Assembly (NCBI GenBank): GCA_028335825.1
Contig: JAIOKI010000007.1
Coordinates: 124,001 to 188,000 of the forward strand
Direction of reading: 5' to 3'
DNA from: Nosema muscidifuracis
Lineage: Eukaryota; Microsporidia; Nosematidae
DNA length: 64,000 nt
Each line of letters opens with the position of its first letter. Within the stretch, counting starts at the first letter, position 1. The notes beneath the pieces were generated by a model, which saw nothing but the letters and a program-made list of their open reading frames with translations, did not search any database and was not told the origin of the DNA. A program made the translations under genes and the position numbers. Below are positions 37,668 through 47,306 of this stretch, one piece after another.

Positions 37668-37976
37668 ATGTCAACAGAAAGTATAAAGAAATTAGTACAA
37701 TATGAAAATGAAGCAAAAGAGATGCTAGATGAAGCATATAGTAAATATGATGCTATGAAAAAGCAAGCTAAAGAAGATGCTAAAAGTGTGGTTATGATTG
37801 AAATAGAGAACAATGAGAGAAAAATTAAAGAGCTTAGTAAGAAGGTAGATGAGTACATAAAAATAGTTGAAGAAAATAAAAAAGAAGAGTTTGATATAAA
37901 AATTAGTAAGTTAAGAGATTACAGTAATAAGTTGGAAATTCTTAATGAGCTTATGAAAAAAGTTTGTAAGAATTAA
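37668..37976 (+). CDS. VMA10: V-ATPase subunit G (Vma10-like)
   Basis: This 102-residue protein is a single long charged helix, as expected for the peripheral-stalk subunit G of the vacuolar proton pump. The N-terminal STESIKKLVQYENEAKEMLDEA matches the family start, with the conserved E-x-A-x-E pattern, and the helix continues to residue 60 with KQAKEDAKS. The family usually has about 110-118 residues. Subunit E would be its stalk partner. No CCC precedes the ATG; instead GGGG (37661-37664) lies three bases before it on the coding strand, a reversed-orientation version of the usual start signal. Downstream are tandem repeats derived from its 3' end. Confidence 0.6.
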   Translation: MSTESIKKLVQYENEAKEMLDEAYSKYDAMKKQAKEDAKSVVMIEIENNERKIKELSKKVDEYIKIVEENKKEEFDIKISKLRDYSNKLEILNELMKKVCKN

Positions 37977-37984
37977 ATTTAATA

Positions 37985-38211
37985 ATCTTTATTTTATTTT
38001 TTATATTGAAAATTAGAGACTACAATAATAAGTTATAAGAATTTTTATATTTTATATTAAAAATTAAAGGACTACAATAATAAGTTATAAGAATTTTTAT
38101 ATTTTATATTAAAAATTAAAGGACTACAATAATAAGTTATAAGAATCTTTATTTTTTATATTGAAAATTAAGGGACTACAATAATAAGTTATAAGAATTT
38201 TTATTTTTATT
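37985..38211. repeat. 52-bp tandem repeat, four copies, derived from the VMA10 3' end
   Basis: The motif GACTACAATAATAAGTTATA starts at 38019, 38070, 38122 and 38174, giving a period near 52 bp. The gene's own coding sequence near 37916 contains GATTACAGTAATAAGTTGGA, preceded by the same AAAATTAG/TTAAGA context. The array fills the whole spacer up to the UBA2 stop codon. Confidence 0.88.
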
Positions 38212-39453
38212 CTAAAATTTAAAATCTATTTCAAATTTATCTCCAGTTTCTAAAATATAAATTTTCATTATTTCTCCTTTATCATAACAAAGTGTGCTGA
38301 TTGAATTATTCTTTAATTCTAGTTCTTTATTTAAATTGTTTGGGAACTTACTAAAATATGAATTATCTTCATTCATTAAATATTTACAATCTATACTCAA
38401 TTTTCTATTTAAGAACTCAAATAAATCATCAGCTTTAGAACCTGTTTTAAATTTTAACAATATCCAAGATTTGCTACATACAGGACAATTTTGATTTCTC
38501 TCATTTGGATCTAAGCTTAGATACAGTTTTTTGGTAAGTGTGAGAAAATAATTCTTATTATTTTTTTCAGATAATAACATTAATAAAGCAACAATTGAAT
38601 TTGTTGTACATAATGATGGAATAATGCTATTAGCTATACTTTGAAAATCAAAAAAATTCTTAATTTTTATATTAGCAGATCTTGATCTAATACAAGATAA
38701 TCTATAAAGAAGTTTTACCATATTTAAATTATCTTTATCATACTCTAAAATAATATTGTTCTCTTTTACTAATCTACTAATATATTTATGTATCATTTTA
38801 ATATCTTCTTTATGTTCATTATAATTTTCTTTTTTTTCAGTTTGTAATTTATGCTTAATAAGCTTTCTGTAAAGTGACTCATTCTTCAATTTAAAATATC
38901 TTTTAAGGTTAAAATCCCCACTAAAAAAAGTGCTCTTAGCAAATTCTATACAGTGCTCAAATTTTGTAGGTATTGATCTTATAGTACATACATTATAACT
39001 TTTTTGTACTATTTTAGGTAAACAATCAAAACATTCTTTTGTATAATCAAAGACACAAGATTGTCCTTTGTATCCACCTGATCCTCCATCTATAAGCTTA
39101 GTCTTAGTCAAATAACATCTTATATTTACATAAGTTCTTGCTTCATTATTATCCAAACAGTTATAAACAATATCAAATTTTTTAAAAAATGATATATCAT
39201 AATTATATATCGTATCATTTAAATATTTAACATTCCAATTTAGAAAATTATTTATTCTTTCTGCTACTACTTCTGATTTATATCTTCCTATATCAGATTC
39301 AGTAAATAAAAACTGTCTATTTAAATTAGTAAGTTCAATTATATCAAAATCTATAAGTGTTATTGATTGTTGTGTATTTATATATAGTAACTTGACCAAT
39401 TCGCACCCTATTCCACCACTACCAACGACCAAAATATTTTGTGATTTTGGCAT
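38212..39453 (-). CDS. UBA2: SUMO-activating enzyme subunit 2 (Uba2)
   Basis: This 413-residue protein is the catalytic Uba2 subunit of the SUMO E1. The nucleotide fold has VVGSGGIGCELVK (9-21), DFDIIELTNLNRQFLF (36-50) and CLDNNEARTYVN. The zinc-site cysteines are in CFDC (141-144) and later CPVC. The active-site block NVCTIRSIP contains the catalytic Cys156, and RYKSEVVAERI matches the E1 ATP-binding motif. The C-terminal ubiquitin-fold region is shorter than in yeast Uba2 (636 aa) and the nuclear-localisation tail is missing. No CCC run precedes the ATG. Its Aos1 partner is not in the window. Confidence 0.92.
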   Translation of the reverse strand: MPKSQNILVVGSGGIGCELVKLLYINTQQSITLIDFDIIELTNLNRQFLFTESDIGRYKSEVVAERINNFLNWNVKYLNDTIYNYDISFFKKFDIVYNCLDNNEARTYVNIRCYLTKTKLIDGGSGGYKGQSCVFDYTKECFDCLPKIVQKSYNVCTIRSIPTKFEHCIEFAKSTFFSGDFNLKRYFKLKNESLYRKLIKHKLQTEKKENYNEHKEDIKMIHKYISRLVKENNIILEYDKDNLNMVKLLYRLSCIRSRSANIKIKNFFDFQSIANSIIPSLCTTNSIVALLMLLSEKNNKNYFLTLTKKLYLSLDPNERNQNCPVCSKSWILLKFKTGSKADDLFEFLNRKLSIDCKYLMNEDNSYFSKFPNNLNKELELKNNSISTLCYDKGEIMKIYILETGDKFEIDFKF

Positions 39454-39584
39454 TTTAGAGAAGGTTAAAAATTAAAATCTTTAGAAAGATAAATTTCAAA
39501 TTGATTTGATAAAAACTTGAAATTCTAAATAAGATCTAAAAATAACAAAAAAATTTATTCATACTTTATCAAGAGTTGAAATTT

Positions 39585-39905
39585 CCGAAATATCGAATCT
39601 ATTTAGATTTTTAAATAATAATTAAATTTATTCATACTTAATAAAAACTTGTAAATTTTCTGAAATGTCAAATCTATTTAGATTTTTAAATAATAATTAA
39701 ATTTATTTATAATAATAACTTGTAAATTTTTGAAATGTCAAATCTATTTAGATTTTTAAATAACAATTTAATTTATTCATACTTAATAAAAACTTGTAAA
39801 TTTCTGAAATGTCAAATCTATTTAGATTTTTAAATAATAATTAAATTTATTCATACTTAATAAAAACTTGTAAATTTTTGAAATGTCAAATCTATTTAGA
39901 TTTTT
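39585..39905. repeat. 70-75 bp tandem repeats that include the 5' end of the BRCT gene
   Basis: Degenerate units containing GAAATGTCAAATCTATTTAG ATTTTT occur with ATG at 39665, 39735 and 39809, and again at 39883, where the unit runs into the BRCT frame. An older copy with ATATCGAATC is at about 39590. Periods are 70, 74 and 74. Each ATG copy opens MSNLFRFLN and then stops, so the repeat carries a false start region. Confidence 0.85.
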
Positions 39906-39939
39906 TTATCAAATTAAAAATAATGAAAATTTTGTCCAT

Positions 39940-41613
39940 ATGGATCAATCACAAGAATTTGAAATTATAAACACACACAGACCCAAAATATTTGTAACAA
40001 CTACAGGAATATCTGAAATTGAAAAGAAAATTATTAAAAAAGATCTACCTCCACATATAATTTTAGAAGATGAGTTAACAACTTTAACTACATACCTTGT
40101 ATCTTATAAATCAATATTAAGTGATAAATTTGTACAAGCTATGATATGGAATATAAAATTTGTAAGGATAGATTGGTTATATGATACAGATTCAAATCCT
40201 AATAAATATATCATGAAACCTTTAGAAGGAATAGAATTTTCTTCTAATGATATTACTAACGACTTGTTTATAAATTATTATTGCTTAATGGGTGCAGTTT
40301 ACAATGAAAACTTGACTTTGTCAACAGGATTTTTTATATCGAATGGTGAGGAAGGAGAAAAACACGAATTCTGTTTAAAAAACGATATTCCAATAATAAA
40401 ACCAGAAAACATATTTAAAAACAATTATAAAAGTTTGCAAAAACCTTTTAATATAAAAGCATGTAAAGTAGGAGATAAGGATATTTTTCAAGATAAGTGC
40501 TTCTATATAGATCCAAAATTCAATAATAAACTATTTAATCAGATTAAGAGATTTATAATAGAACAAAAGGGATCTAGAGTATCTTTAATTAACAAAGATG
40601 TGAATTATATAATATCAAATACTACAAAAAATTTTGAAAATCAAAAATGTAAAATTCTTTATTATCAGTACATATTTGATTGTATTGAGTATTCTGCTGA
40701 ACTTTTTCCTAACTTTTATATAATTCATAGTGAGAAAAGTGCTACTATATTAAAAAATGTTGTATGTTGTATTGAGAAATCTTTAAGGAAGGATAGCTTG
40801 CAAATCGTGAATAAATTACAAGCTTTAGGAAGTGTAATTCGAGATGATGATAATTTAACTTGTACTCATATGATTATTAAAGATAAAAAAGAATATAAAA
40901 ATAAAGGACTTAAACCTTATAAAGTAGTATCAGTAGATTGGATTGATCAATGTCTTTATACTATGAAACATGTAAGAGAAGATAAGTATTTAGTTAAAGA
41001 ATCTACTTTGGGATTATTTGCTCAGCCAAATGAAAAAACTCCTATTAAACGAATAAAAGCAGCAGTAATAAAAGAAAAATTATTTCAATTCACTGGATTA
41101 CCTTCTTTTTTAAAAAATAAAGCAATAGATAGTCTCGATAAATTTAATATCAGGTATGTTGTCAGTGAGAGATACGAGAATTGTACACATCTCATTATGG
41201 GAAATCTAAGCACATCAGAAAAATTTTTGTCTGCTTTGTGCAATGGAGCGTGGATTCTTACACCAGCTTTTATAGAAGATTTTGATAATTCGATACATTT
41301 TGATTTCGAGAAATATGAATGGAAAACTGACGAAAATACCGATGAAAAAGATGCTAAAATTATTAATTCTATAAAAAAGTGGAGAGAACGAGTATTAAAA
41401 ACAGGTTACCCAGCTTTTTATAAATGGAAAGTGAAAATTTTCGCTGATGAATCTAAAAAAGCAAGTTTTATTCGTGTTATTCAAAATGGTGGTGGTCAAA
41501 TTACTGAATCTAATGATTTTACTCATTGTTTTGTTGCTAAGAATTATAAAGGTGAAGTTACTGAGAAAAAAAGGTATAGCACTGATTATATATTTTCATA
41601 CCTGTTCCGATAA
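39940..41613 (+). CDS. TopBP1/Dpb11-like multi-BRCT protein
   Basis: This protein has a chain of BRCT domains and resembles TopBP1 (Dpb11, Rad4), the scaffold that links replication initiation and checkpoint signalling. BRCT-like segments run from the start (KIFVTTTG; WIDWLY-type Trp block), through LKNVVCCIEKSLRKDSLQIV with VVSVDWIDQCL, FTGLPSFLKN with WILTPAFIEDF, to a C-terminal segment with NGGGQITESNDFTHCFV. The block KYEWKTDENTDEKDAK, then WRERV and WKVKI, mirrors the pre-BRCT8 region of TopBP1. At 557 aa it is far shorter than human TopBP1. I start it at ATG 39940 because the preceding 19 codons lie in the repeat and CC precedes this ATG; the repeat-derived ATG at 39883 is the alternative. 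Confidence 0.8.
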   Translation: MDQSQEFEIINTHRPKIFVTTTGISEIEKKIIKKDLPPHIILEDELTTLTTYLVSYKSILSDKFVQAMIWNIKFVRIDWLYDTDSNPNKYIMKPLEGIEFSSNDITNDLFINYYCLMGAVYNENLTLSTGFFISNGEEGEKHEFCLKNDIPIIKPENIFKNNYKSLQKPFNIKACKVGDKDIFQDKCFYIDPKFNNKLFNQIKRFIIEQKGSRVSLINKDVNYIISNTTKNFENQKCKILYYQYIFDCIEYSAELFPNFYIIHSEKSATILKNVVCCIEKSLRKDSLQIVNKLQALGSVIRDDDNLTCTHMIIKDKKEYKNKGLKPYKVVSVDWIDQCLYTMKHVREDKYLVKESTLGLFAQPNEKTPIKRIKAAVIKEKLFQFTGLPSFLKNKAIDSLDKFNIRYVVSERYENCTHLIMGNLSTSEKFLSALCNGAWILTPAFIEDFDNSIHFDFEKYEWKTDENTDEKDAKIINSIKKWRERVLKTGYPAFYKWKVKIFADESKKASFIRVIQNGGGQITESNDFTHCFVAKNYKGEVTEKKRYSTDYIFSYLFR

Positions 41614-41812
41614 AATTAATGAGTAAAAATATTTATCTTTGTTTTAAATAAATTTATACTTTATTTTGCCTTATAAATTGAATATAAATCTGGTGACTAA
41701 ATTTTTTTGACTTCATCTTTCTTCAAAAAAAAATATTAATTTATTTATATTGTTTCATAAATTTGATAAATATGAAACAATTCGTATATTAATTTTGTGT
41801 AACAAAATAAAC

Positions 41813-43786
41813 ATGAAAATGTTACTACCATCAGTTATTTTCTTAGTTACATTTATTATTAGAACGTATAAAATAGAAAAAGGAGATTATGTCGTATGGG
41901 ACGAAGCACATTTTGGAAAGTTTTCTTCTAAATATTTGTCACGCTCGTTTTACTTTGATGTACACCCACCATTAGGAAAATTACTTACAGCTTTAGGAGG
42001 ATTCTTATTCGACCAGCCTTTAGATTTCAAATTCGAATCAGCATCTGATTATCCTAAACAATTTGATTTTATTGGAATGAGACGATTTCACGCTTTTATT
42101 TCTTCTCTTACTCCTGTATTTAGTTATCTTATATTGAAAGAAATGGGATATCCGAAGAAACGACGATTTTTATTGACTTTTATGTTCATTTTCGAAAATG
42201 GGTTTACTTCTATAGGAAGGCTTATTTTATTAGATTCTCATTTGCTGACTTGTACATCTGCTGTCATATACTTCCTTACAAGACTATATCATAGATCTTT
42301 TAATGATTTTGATCTTTTGTTTTTAGGAATATCTTTAGGCCTAGTCTTAAGTATTAAATGGATAGGATGTTTTACTACAGCTGTGGTAGGAATAATCATT
42401 ATACACAGTCTGTGGAATATTTTAAACTCAAAAAAACATTTAAACAAGTTTATATTTGCTTTTCTGAAAGATGCTATTTTTCTGATACTCGTTCCTATAT
42501 CTATTTATATAGGAATCTACTACATTCATTTTAAGATTGTTAATAAGAGTAGTTCGGATGAAGGACATATGAGTTCATTTTTCCAAGCTACTTTAGAAGG
42601 AAATTCTCATATAAAAAATCGGAGGTTTATAGCATATGGTACGAAAATTACAATAAAATCAAATTTAACAGGTGGCGGATATCTTCATTCCCATGAGAAT
42701 ACATATCCGGATATGGATGTAAATCAGGTAACTACTTACTCACATAAGGATAATAATAATAACTGGGTCTTTCAAAAAGTAACAAATACGGATAAGGAAG
42801 CCCTTTTCGTAAATGATAAAGAAGAAGTTGTTTTGTATCATTTAGAATCAGAAAAATATATTGGAGTATCTGATAAAAGTGCTTATCTTTCAGAAGGATT
42901 GCTTACTATATCAGCATCAGTTCCTTTGACACAAAAAAACGTGTTTGTTATAGAAATTGTAGAAGATTCTTTAAAAAATGAAGATCGTATCAAAAGTTTG
43001 ACAACAAAATTTATGTTACACCATAAAGAAACAGATACCTATCTTAAAAATACTTCTAAAAAGTATCCTACGTGGGGATTTAACCAGGGTGAGATTGTTT
43101 GTTCAAAAATTATAGATGAAGGAAGCTATTGGACAATAGAAGAAAATATTTCGGAAAAGATTCCGTTAGAAATTAATCCGTTATATGATGAACTATATAA
43201 GAATGTCTTTATTAAGAATTTTATCGAACATAATATCTTACAATACAATATTAATAAGTCATTTGTACAAGATGATAATTTAGAACCTGAAAGAATTGTA
43301 TCAAACCCAATAGAATGGCCTTTTTTAATTCGTGGACTTAGAATGTGTTCATGGGAAGGAAAAAAAGAAAAATTTTATATGTTTGGTAATCCTTTATTAT
43401 GGTACACATCAATATTGTGCGTATTATTAGCTCCAATAATCTTCTTAATAAGATATATAAGATACAAACGTGGACTTGCTAAATTTAAAAATATTAGATC
43501 AGAAGGATTTGAAGTTTTTATTGGATTTGGTGGATGGGTATTTCATTATATTCCATTCTTCGCTGTAGGAAGAGTCTTATATTTTCATCACTACTACCCC
43601 GCACTCTTTTTTGCGCTTTTATCAGTATGCTACGTTCTGAAATACGTTAATATGAAATTTATTAAGACTTTTATAGGCTGTGTCATTTATTTCTATTTGT
43701 TGTTTTCTCCACTCACTTATGGAATAATAGATACATCAACTTTATCCAAGTTAAAATTTATTCCTTCATGGGATTTCATAGATTAA
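41813..43786 (+). CDS. PMT2: Protein O-mannosyltransferase (PMT2-like)
   Basis: This 657-residue ER membrane enzyme belongs to the PMT family (GT39), which transfers mannose from dolichol phosphate to Ser/Thr. The catalytic motif DEAHFGKF has the DE pair at residues 30-31, followed by FYFDVHPPLGKLL. Several membrane helices precede a lumenal MIR block (about 265-445, with GGGYLHSH and WTIEEN) and further helices at the C-terminus. GLRMCSWEG is typical of the PMT2 subgroup. Length is slightly below yeast Pmt2 (759). The frame extends to 41750 without an ATG, so the ATG at 41813 is taken, but no CCC run marks it. It is convergent with BRN1, with 20 bases between stops. Confidence 0.93.
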   Translation: MKMLLPSVIFLVTFIIRTYKIEKGDYVVWDEAHFGKFSSKYLSRSFYFDVHPPLGKLLTALGGFLFDQPLDFKFESASDYPKQFDFIGMRRFHAFISSLTPVFSYLILKEMGYPKKRRFLLTFMFIFENGFTSIGRLILLDSHLLTCTSAVIYFLTRLYHRSFNDFDLLFLGISLGLVLSIKWIGCFTTAVVGIIIIHSLWNILNSKKHLNKFIFAFLKDAIFLILVPISIYIGIYYIHFKIVNKSSSDEGHMSSFFQATLEGNSHIKNRRFIAYGTKITIKSNLTGGGYLHSHENTYPDMDVNQVTTYSHKDNNNNWVFQKVTNTDKEALFVNDKEEVVLYHLESEKYIGVSDKSAYLSEGLLTISASVPLTQKNVFVIEIVEDSLKNEDRIKSLTTKFMLHHKETDTYLKNTSKKYPTWGFNQGEIVCSKIIDEGSYWTIEENISEKIPLEINPLYDELYKNVFIKNFIEHNILQYNINKSFVQDDNLEPERIVSNPIEWPFLIRGLRMCSWEGKKEKFYMFGNPLLWYTSILCVLLAPIIFLIRYIRYKRGLAKFKNIRSEGFEVFIGFGGWVFHYIPFFAVGRVLYFHHYYPALFFALLSVCYVLKYVNMKFIKTFIGCVIYFYLLFSPLTYGIIDTSTLSKLKFIPSWDFID

Positions 43787-43806
43787 AAAAAGTTTATTAC
43801 AATTTT

Positions 43807-45114
43807 TTAGTTTATAAACACGTCATTATCTTTTTGTACAAGCTCAAGATTTCTTTCATTTGCTACATGTAATAAAGATACTATACAAAAATGAATACTA
43901 ATGTCATTTCTTTCCTTACCATCGTACATTTTAGGGATTTCTTTACAGATATCACTAAGTTTAGAATTCTTTTTATTTTTTATCTTGGTTAGAATATTCG
44001 TTTTTAATTTCTTTATATCAACTTTTTTCTGTTCTCTTCTAAATGGAAGTAAAACTTCCTTATTCTTATTATCTATAGGTATATCTAATATTATTTCATC
44101 AACTGGTTCTTCTACAATAATATTTGGTTCATTAATAATACTTAGATCATCATATACAACTTCACTTTTATTATTAAACTTTCCTACTAAAATATTAAAA
44201 CTATATAAATCATCAATTTCCAAATTAAAATCATTTGGTAAACTGTTATCAACTTCTTTTCTTTTTTCTATAGTATCTTTGTCTATTAAGGTATCTCCCT
44301 TATCTAATATTAAATTAATATCAATAGAATCAGAAAAATTTATTAAAAATTTTTCTTTTGGTTTATTTGTAGAATTTCTATCGACTTTTTTACTTCTTAA
44401 TTTCCAATGTTTAGGACCAGCCCACCCTTTAAAATATGAGAAAGCACTTTCTTTAAAAACAGGTGTAATTTTTAAATCATCTTCTTCTTCTTGATAATCA
44501 AAATCACCAATAGATTCGTTATAATTTGCGTCAAATTGTTCTTCTTCCATTTCATCTTGTACTAAATCAGTAACCTCATTCATTTTATTAAATATTGGAC
44601 AAAGTTGTTTATTCTCTAAATCTAATTTATCTATCTTAATTGAACACATTTTAATATCTCTTGGTTCATTATCCTTATACATCCTAAATACACCATCTAA
44701 AGATATTTGTAAAGTAGATAATAATAAAATATTCACAGCTTTTTTATCTAAAGATAAGAAATTTGAATCTCTAAATGTAATAGTATGATTATTCTTTACA
44801 TTTATATTAGAAATATTTGATTCAATAGTTTTTATTCCTTTTCTTTTACTAGACTTTTTTTTAGTAGTATCTTCTAAATTAAATCCTTCTAAAAGTTTTA
44901 AAGCTTCGTCTGAAACATCATCAACTCTTGTGGAATAAACTTTAATACACCCGTCTAATGTAGAACTTGCTTTTTGAAAATTTATGCCTTTTAAATCTTT
45001 AAATTGTTTTATATCTCTAAAATGTTCTATCAATGTTGATTTCCAAGTATTTTTTGTTGTTATTTTGTTCTCTGCTACGACTTTTAGCCAAGAACTTAAA
45101 TCATCATTTGACAT
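43807..45114 (-). CDS. BRN1: Condensin kleisin subunit (Brn1/CAP-H)
   Basis: This 435-residue protein matches Barren/CAP-H, the kleisin that closes the Smc2/Smc4 ring and bridges to CAP-D2 and CAP-G. The N-terminal block has SSTLDGCIKVYSTRVDDVSDEALKLLEGF (about 49-77), where family members have a LDACxKIYxxRVD motif. Further family features are AGPKHWKLR (about 230-240) and a C-terminal winged-helix region near the end (SIHFCIVSLLHVANERNLEL). It is much shorter than yeast Brn1 (754). CCC is five bases before the ATG (GGG at 45120-45122). Its partner Ycs4 is encoded at 57808-60720. Confidence 0.92.
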   Translation of the reverse strand: MSNDDLSSWLKVVAENKITTKNTWKSTLIEHFRDIKQFKDLKGINFQKASSTLDGCIKVYSTRVDDVSDEALKLLEGFNLEDTTKKKSSKRKGIKTIESNISNINVKNNHTITFRDSNFLSLDKKAVNILLLSTLQISLDGVFRMYKDNEPRDIKMCSIKIDKLDLENKQLCPIFNKMNEVTDLVQDEMEEEQFDANYNESIGDFDYQEEEDDLKITPVFKESAFSYFKGWAGPKHWKLRSKKVDRNSTNKPKEKFLINFSDSIDINLILDKGDTLIDKDTIEKRKEVDNSLPNDFNLEIDDLYSFNILVGKFNNKSEVVYDDLSIINEPNIIVEEPVDEIILDIPIDNKNKEVLLPFRREQKKVDIKKLKTNILTKIKNKKNSKLSDICKEIPKMYDGKERNDISIHFCIVSLLHVANERNLELVQKDNDVFIN

Positions 45115-45179
45115 ATTTAGGGTAAAAATATTTCTATTAAATTATAATTTGAAATGCGAATCTTATATAATATTGTTAT

Positions 45180-45450
45180 TAAATAACTAATATAGGTTAG
45201 TTTTTCAGTGTGAAATAGTCTATAATTATCTTATATAATATTGTTATAAAATAACTGATATAGGTTAGTTTTTCAGTGTGAAATAGGAGAGTCTATCATT
45301 ATTATATAATATTGTTATTCTTCTTTTTATCTTATATAATATCATCAAATAGTCTATCATTATCTTAATTATAAAATTTAGATTATCATTATTATTATCT
45401 TATATAATATTGTTATTCTTCTTTTTATCTTATATAATATCATCAAATAG
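45180..45450. repeat. Two nested spacer repeats
   Basis: A 68-bp unit with TATAGGTTAGTTTTTCAGTG occurs at 45191 and 45259. A separate unit TTGTTATTCTTCTTTTTATC plus TTATATAATATCATCAAAT appears at about 45312 and 45412. The remainder is AT-rich TATAATATTGTTATT runs. The 505-base spacer holds no gene. Confidence 0.8.
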
Positions 45451-45619
45451 TCTTTTTACTTATTCTTTCTTTTTTATGTTTTCCCTCCTAAATTTCATAA
45501 AACTCATTTTTTGAATATTTTATTGATTAAAAACAATTTTTCAAATTAACAGACATTAAAAGGCAAACAGATAAAAAATATTTTCCCTCCATTTTTTTTA
45601 AAAAAAGAATTTTTAATTT

Positions 45620-46894
45620 ATGTCAATGGAACAAGACGATTTTCTTAGAACATTTTTTTCCTCACCACAATCTTTTGATGTTATCGAACAAACCAAGAAA
45701 CAAATAAAAAAGAAAAAACGAAAAACTGTACATAAACATCTTTTGATTCAAAACATTTTGCTAGAAAATGATCATTCAAGACTGACTTTTAGACAAAGAA
45801 TCTTGCAAAAGAAATTTCAATCTAAGAAGAATGAAATGGGGGATATTGATTTGATAAGATCAGGGATTGATATAATCCCCTTTAATATTAATAATAAAAT
45901 GGTGTTCAAGTCAAAATATAAAGTTAAAATACCAGTGTACTCTAAATTGAGATTGAAGGTCAGTTTTCAGTTTGACGAATTTAATTATGAAAAAAATGAA
46001 GAAGGTTTAATCAAAGAAGAAAAATTAAAATTAGTCAATAATGAAGAAGATAAAAATATAGTCATTAACAATGGAGAAGATAAAAATATAGTTATCAATA
46101 ATGAAGAAGAAAAATTAAAATTAGTCAATAATGAAGAAGATAATATTCTTGTATCTGATAATAATATAGCTATCAACAATGAGGTAAATAATAATATAGT
46201 TATCAATAATGAAGAAACAGATATTAAAAAAATTGAAGAAGAAAAAAATAAACCAGATAAATATTTTGAAGATATTAAAATCTCAAATGTTATAAATAAT
46301 GAAAATCATTGTAATCCAAAAAAGAGACAATTATCTTTGTATAAAGATGAATTAAACCACAAAATATTTAAAATACTTGAACAGAATAAAAAAGAAGACA
46401 AGGTTCTAAAAAATAATCAGATTTGTGTATATAAAAAAATCAATATATTCGAATTATTTAGCAATAAATCAACAAAAAAAATAACACGTCTCAGTTTAGA
46501 CGAAGTAGATATTTATGAAGCAAATAATAATTTGTATATTTCTGAAGATGAAGATAAAAAATGTGAAATCATTAAAGATGAGATATCTGATAAACTGGAG
46601 ATGATTAATTTTAATAATGTAAACAAAACAATGTTAATAAAAAAGAAGAAAGTATTATTTAAATCTGAAAAGAAGAAAAATGAAGATTGTATAAATAAAA
46701 CAGCTTATTATATTACTGAATTAGAGAAGATACCTAAATATACTAAAAAGATTGAGAAGAAGTGTATTTATTATACTGATATATTGATTAAAGAATTTAA
46801 GAAAAAAGGATGTGTTTGTAGAGTAATAGGAGAAGTTAAATGGTATATCAAAAAAATAAAAGATGAGTATTCATTTGGAAATATAAGCATATAA
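45620..46894 (+). CDS. Hypothetical protein with Asn/Glu repeats, 424 aa
   Basis: I do not recognise the family. Residues 1-120 are basic and helical (KKKRKTVHKHLL, RLTFRQRILQKKF) and could bind nucleic acid. Residues about 130-200 are a low-complexity stretch with repeated KNIVINN and EEKLKLVNNEED units (DNA about 46018-46218). The C-terminal 120 residues are more ordered, with KKIEKKCIYYTDILIKEFKKK and CVCRVIGEVKWYIKKI, possibly a small domain. CCC (45585-45587) lies 32 bases from the ATG, farther than usual. The protein could be nuclear, but nothing proves it. Confidence 0.65.
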   Translation: MSMEQDDFLRTFFSSPQSFDVIEQTKKQIKKKKRKTVHKHLLIQNILLENDHSRLTFRQRILQKKFQSKKNEMGDIDLIRSGIDIIPFNINNKMVFKSKYKVKIPVYSKLRLKVSFQFDEFNYEKNEEGLIKEEKLKLVNNEEDKNIVINNGEDKNIVINNEEEKLKLVNNEEDNILVSDNNIAINNEVNNNIVINNEETDIKKIEEEKNKPDKYFEDIKISNVINNENHCNPKKRQLSLYKDELNHKIFKILEQNKKEDKVLKNNQICVYKKINIFELFSNKSTKKITRLSLDEVDIYEANNNLYISEDEDKKCEIIKDEISDKLEMINFNNVNKTMLIKKKKVLFKSEKKKNEDCINKTAYYITELEKIPKYTKKIEKKCIYYTDILIKEFKKKGCVCRVIGEVKWYIKKIKDEYSFGNISI

Positions 46895-46959
46895 TTTTAT
46901 TAAAGATATAATAAGATGATAAAATTGTTGTAAAGAATCTATTGAAATATACATAATAA

Positions 46960-47225
46960 ATTATATAAATAAATATTGATGTTTTTTATTGAAATATACA
47001 TAATAATTTTTTTAATCAAGTACATACAGACTAAATTATATTGAATTTTTTAATCAAGTATATACATAATAAATTATATTAAATTTTTTAATCAAGTACA
47101 TGCAGAATAAATTATATAAATAAAGATTGATACTTTTTAATCAAGTACATACAGAATAAATTTTATAATAAAGTTTGATACTTTTTAATCAAGTACATAA
47201 AGAATAAATTATATTGAATTTTTTA
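46960..47225. repeat. Degenerate tandem repeats, about 50-60 bp unit
   Basis: Units containing TTTTAATCAAGTACATACAG and AATAAATTATATT occur about five times from 46990 to 47215, with alternate tails ATTGAATTTTTT or AAATAAAGATTGATAC. They fill the spacer upstream of the SerRS gene. Confidence 0.75.
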
Positions 47226-47306
47226 TATTTTCAAACTGTATTTATCAATAAAATTATTAGTTGAAAAAAACCTTTCTATTTACAAAAAATATATTTTCTT
47301 ACCCCA

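Noticed and set aside
43901-44494. A 197-codon open frame on the plus strand, antisense to BRN1.
   Set aside because: It mirrors the BRN1 coding sequence, has low-complexity F, L and S composition, and lacks a start signal. BRN1 is clearly supported by motifs on the other strand.
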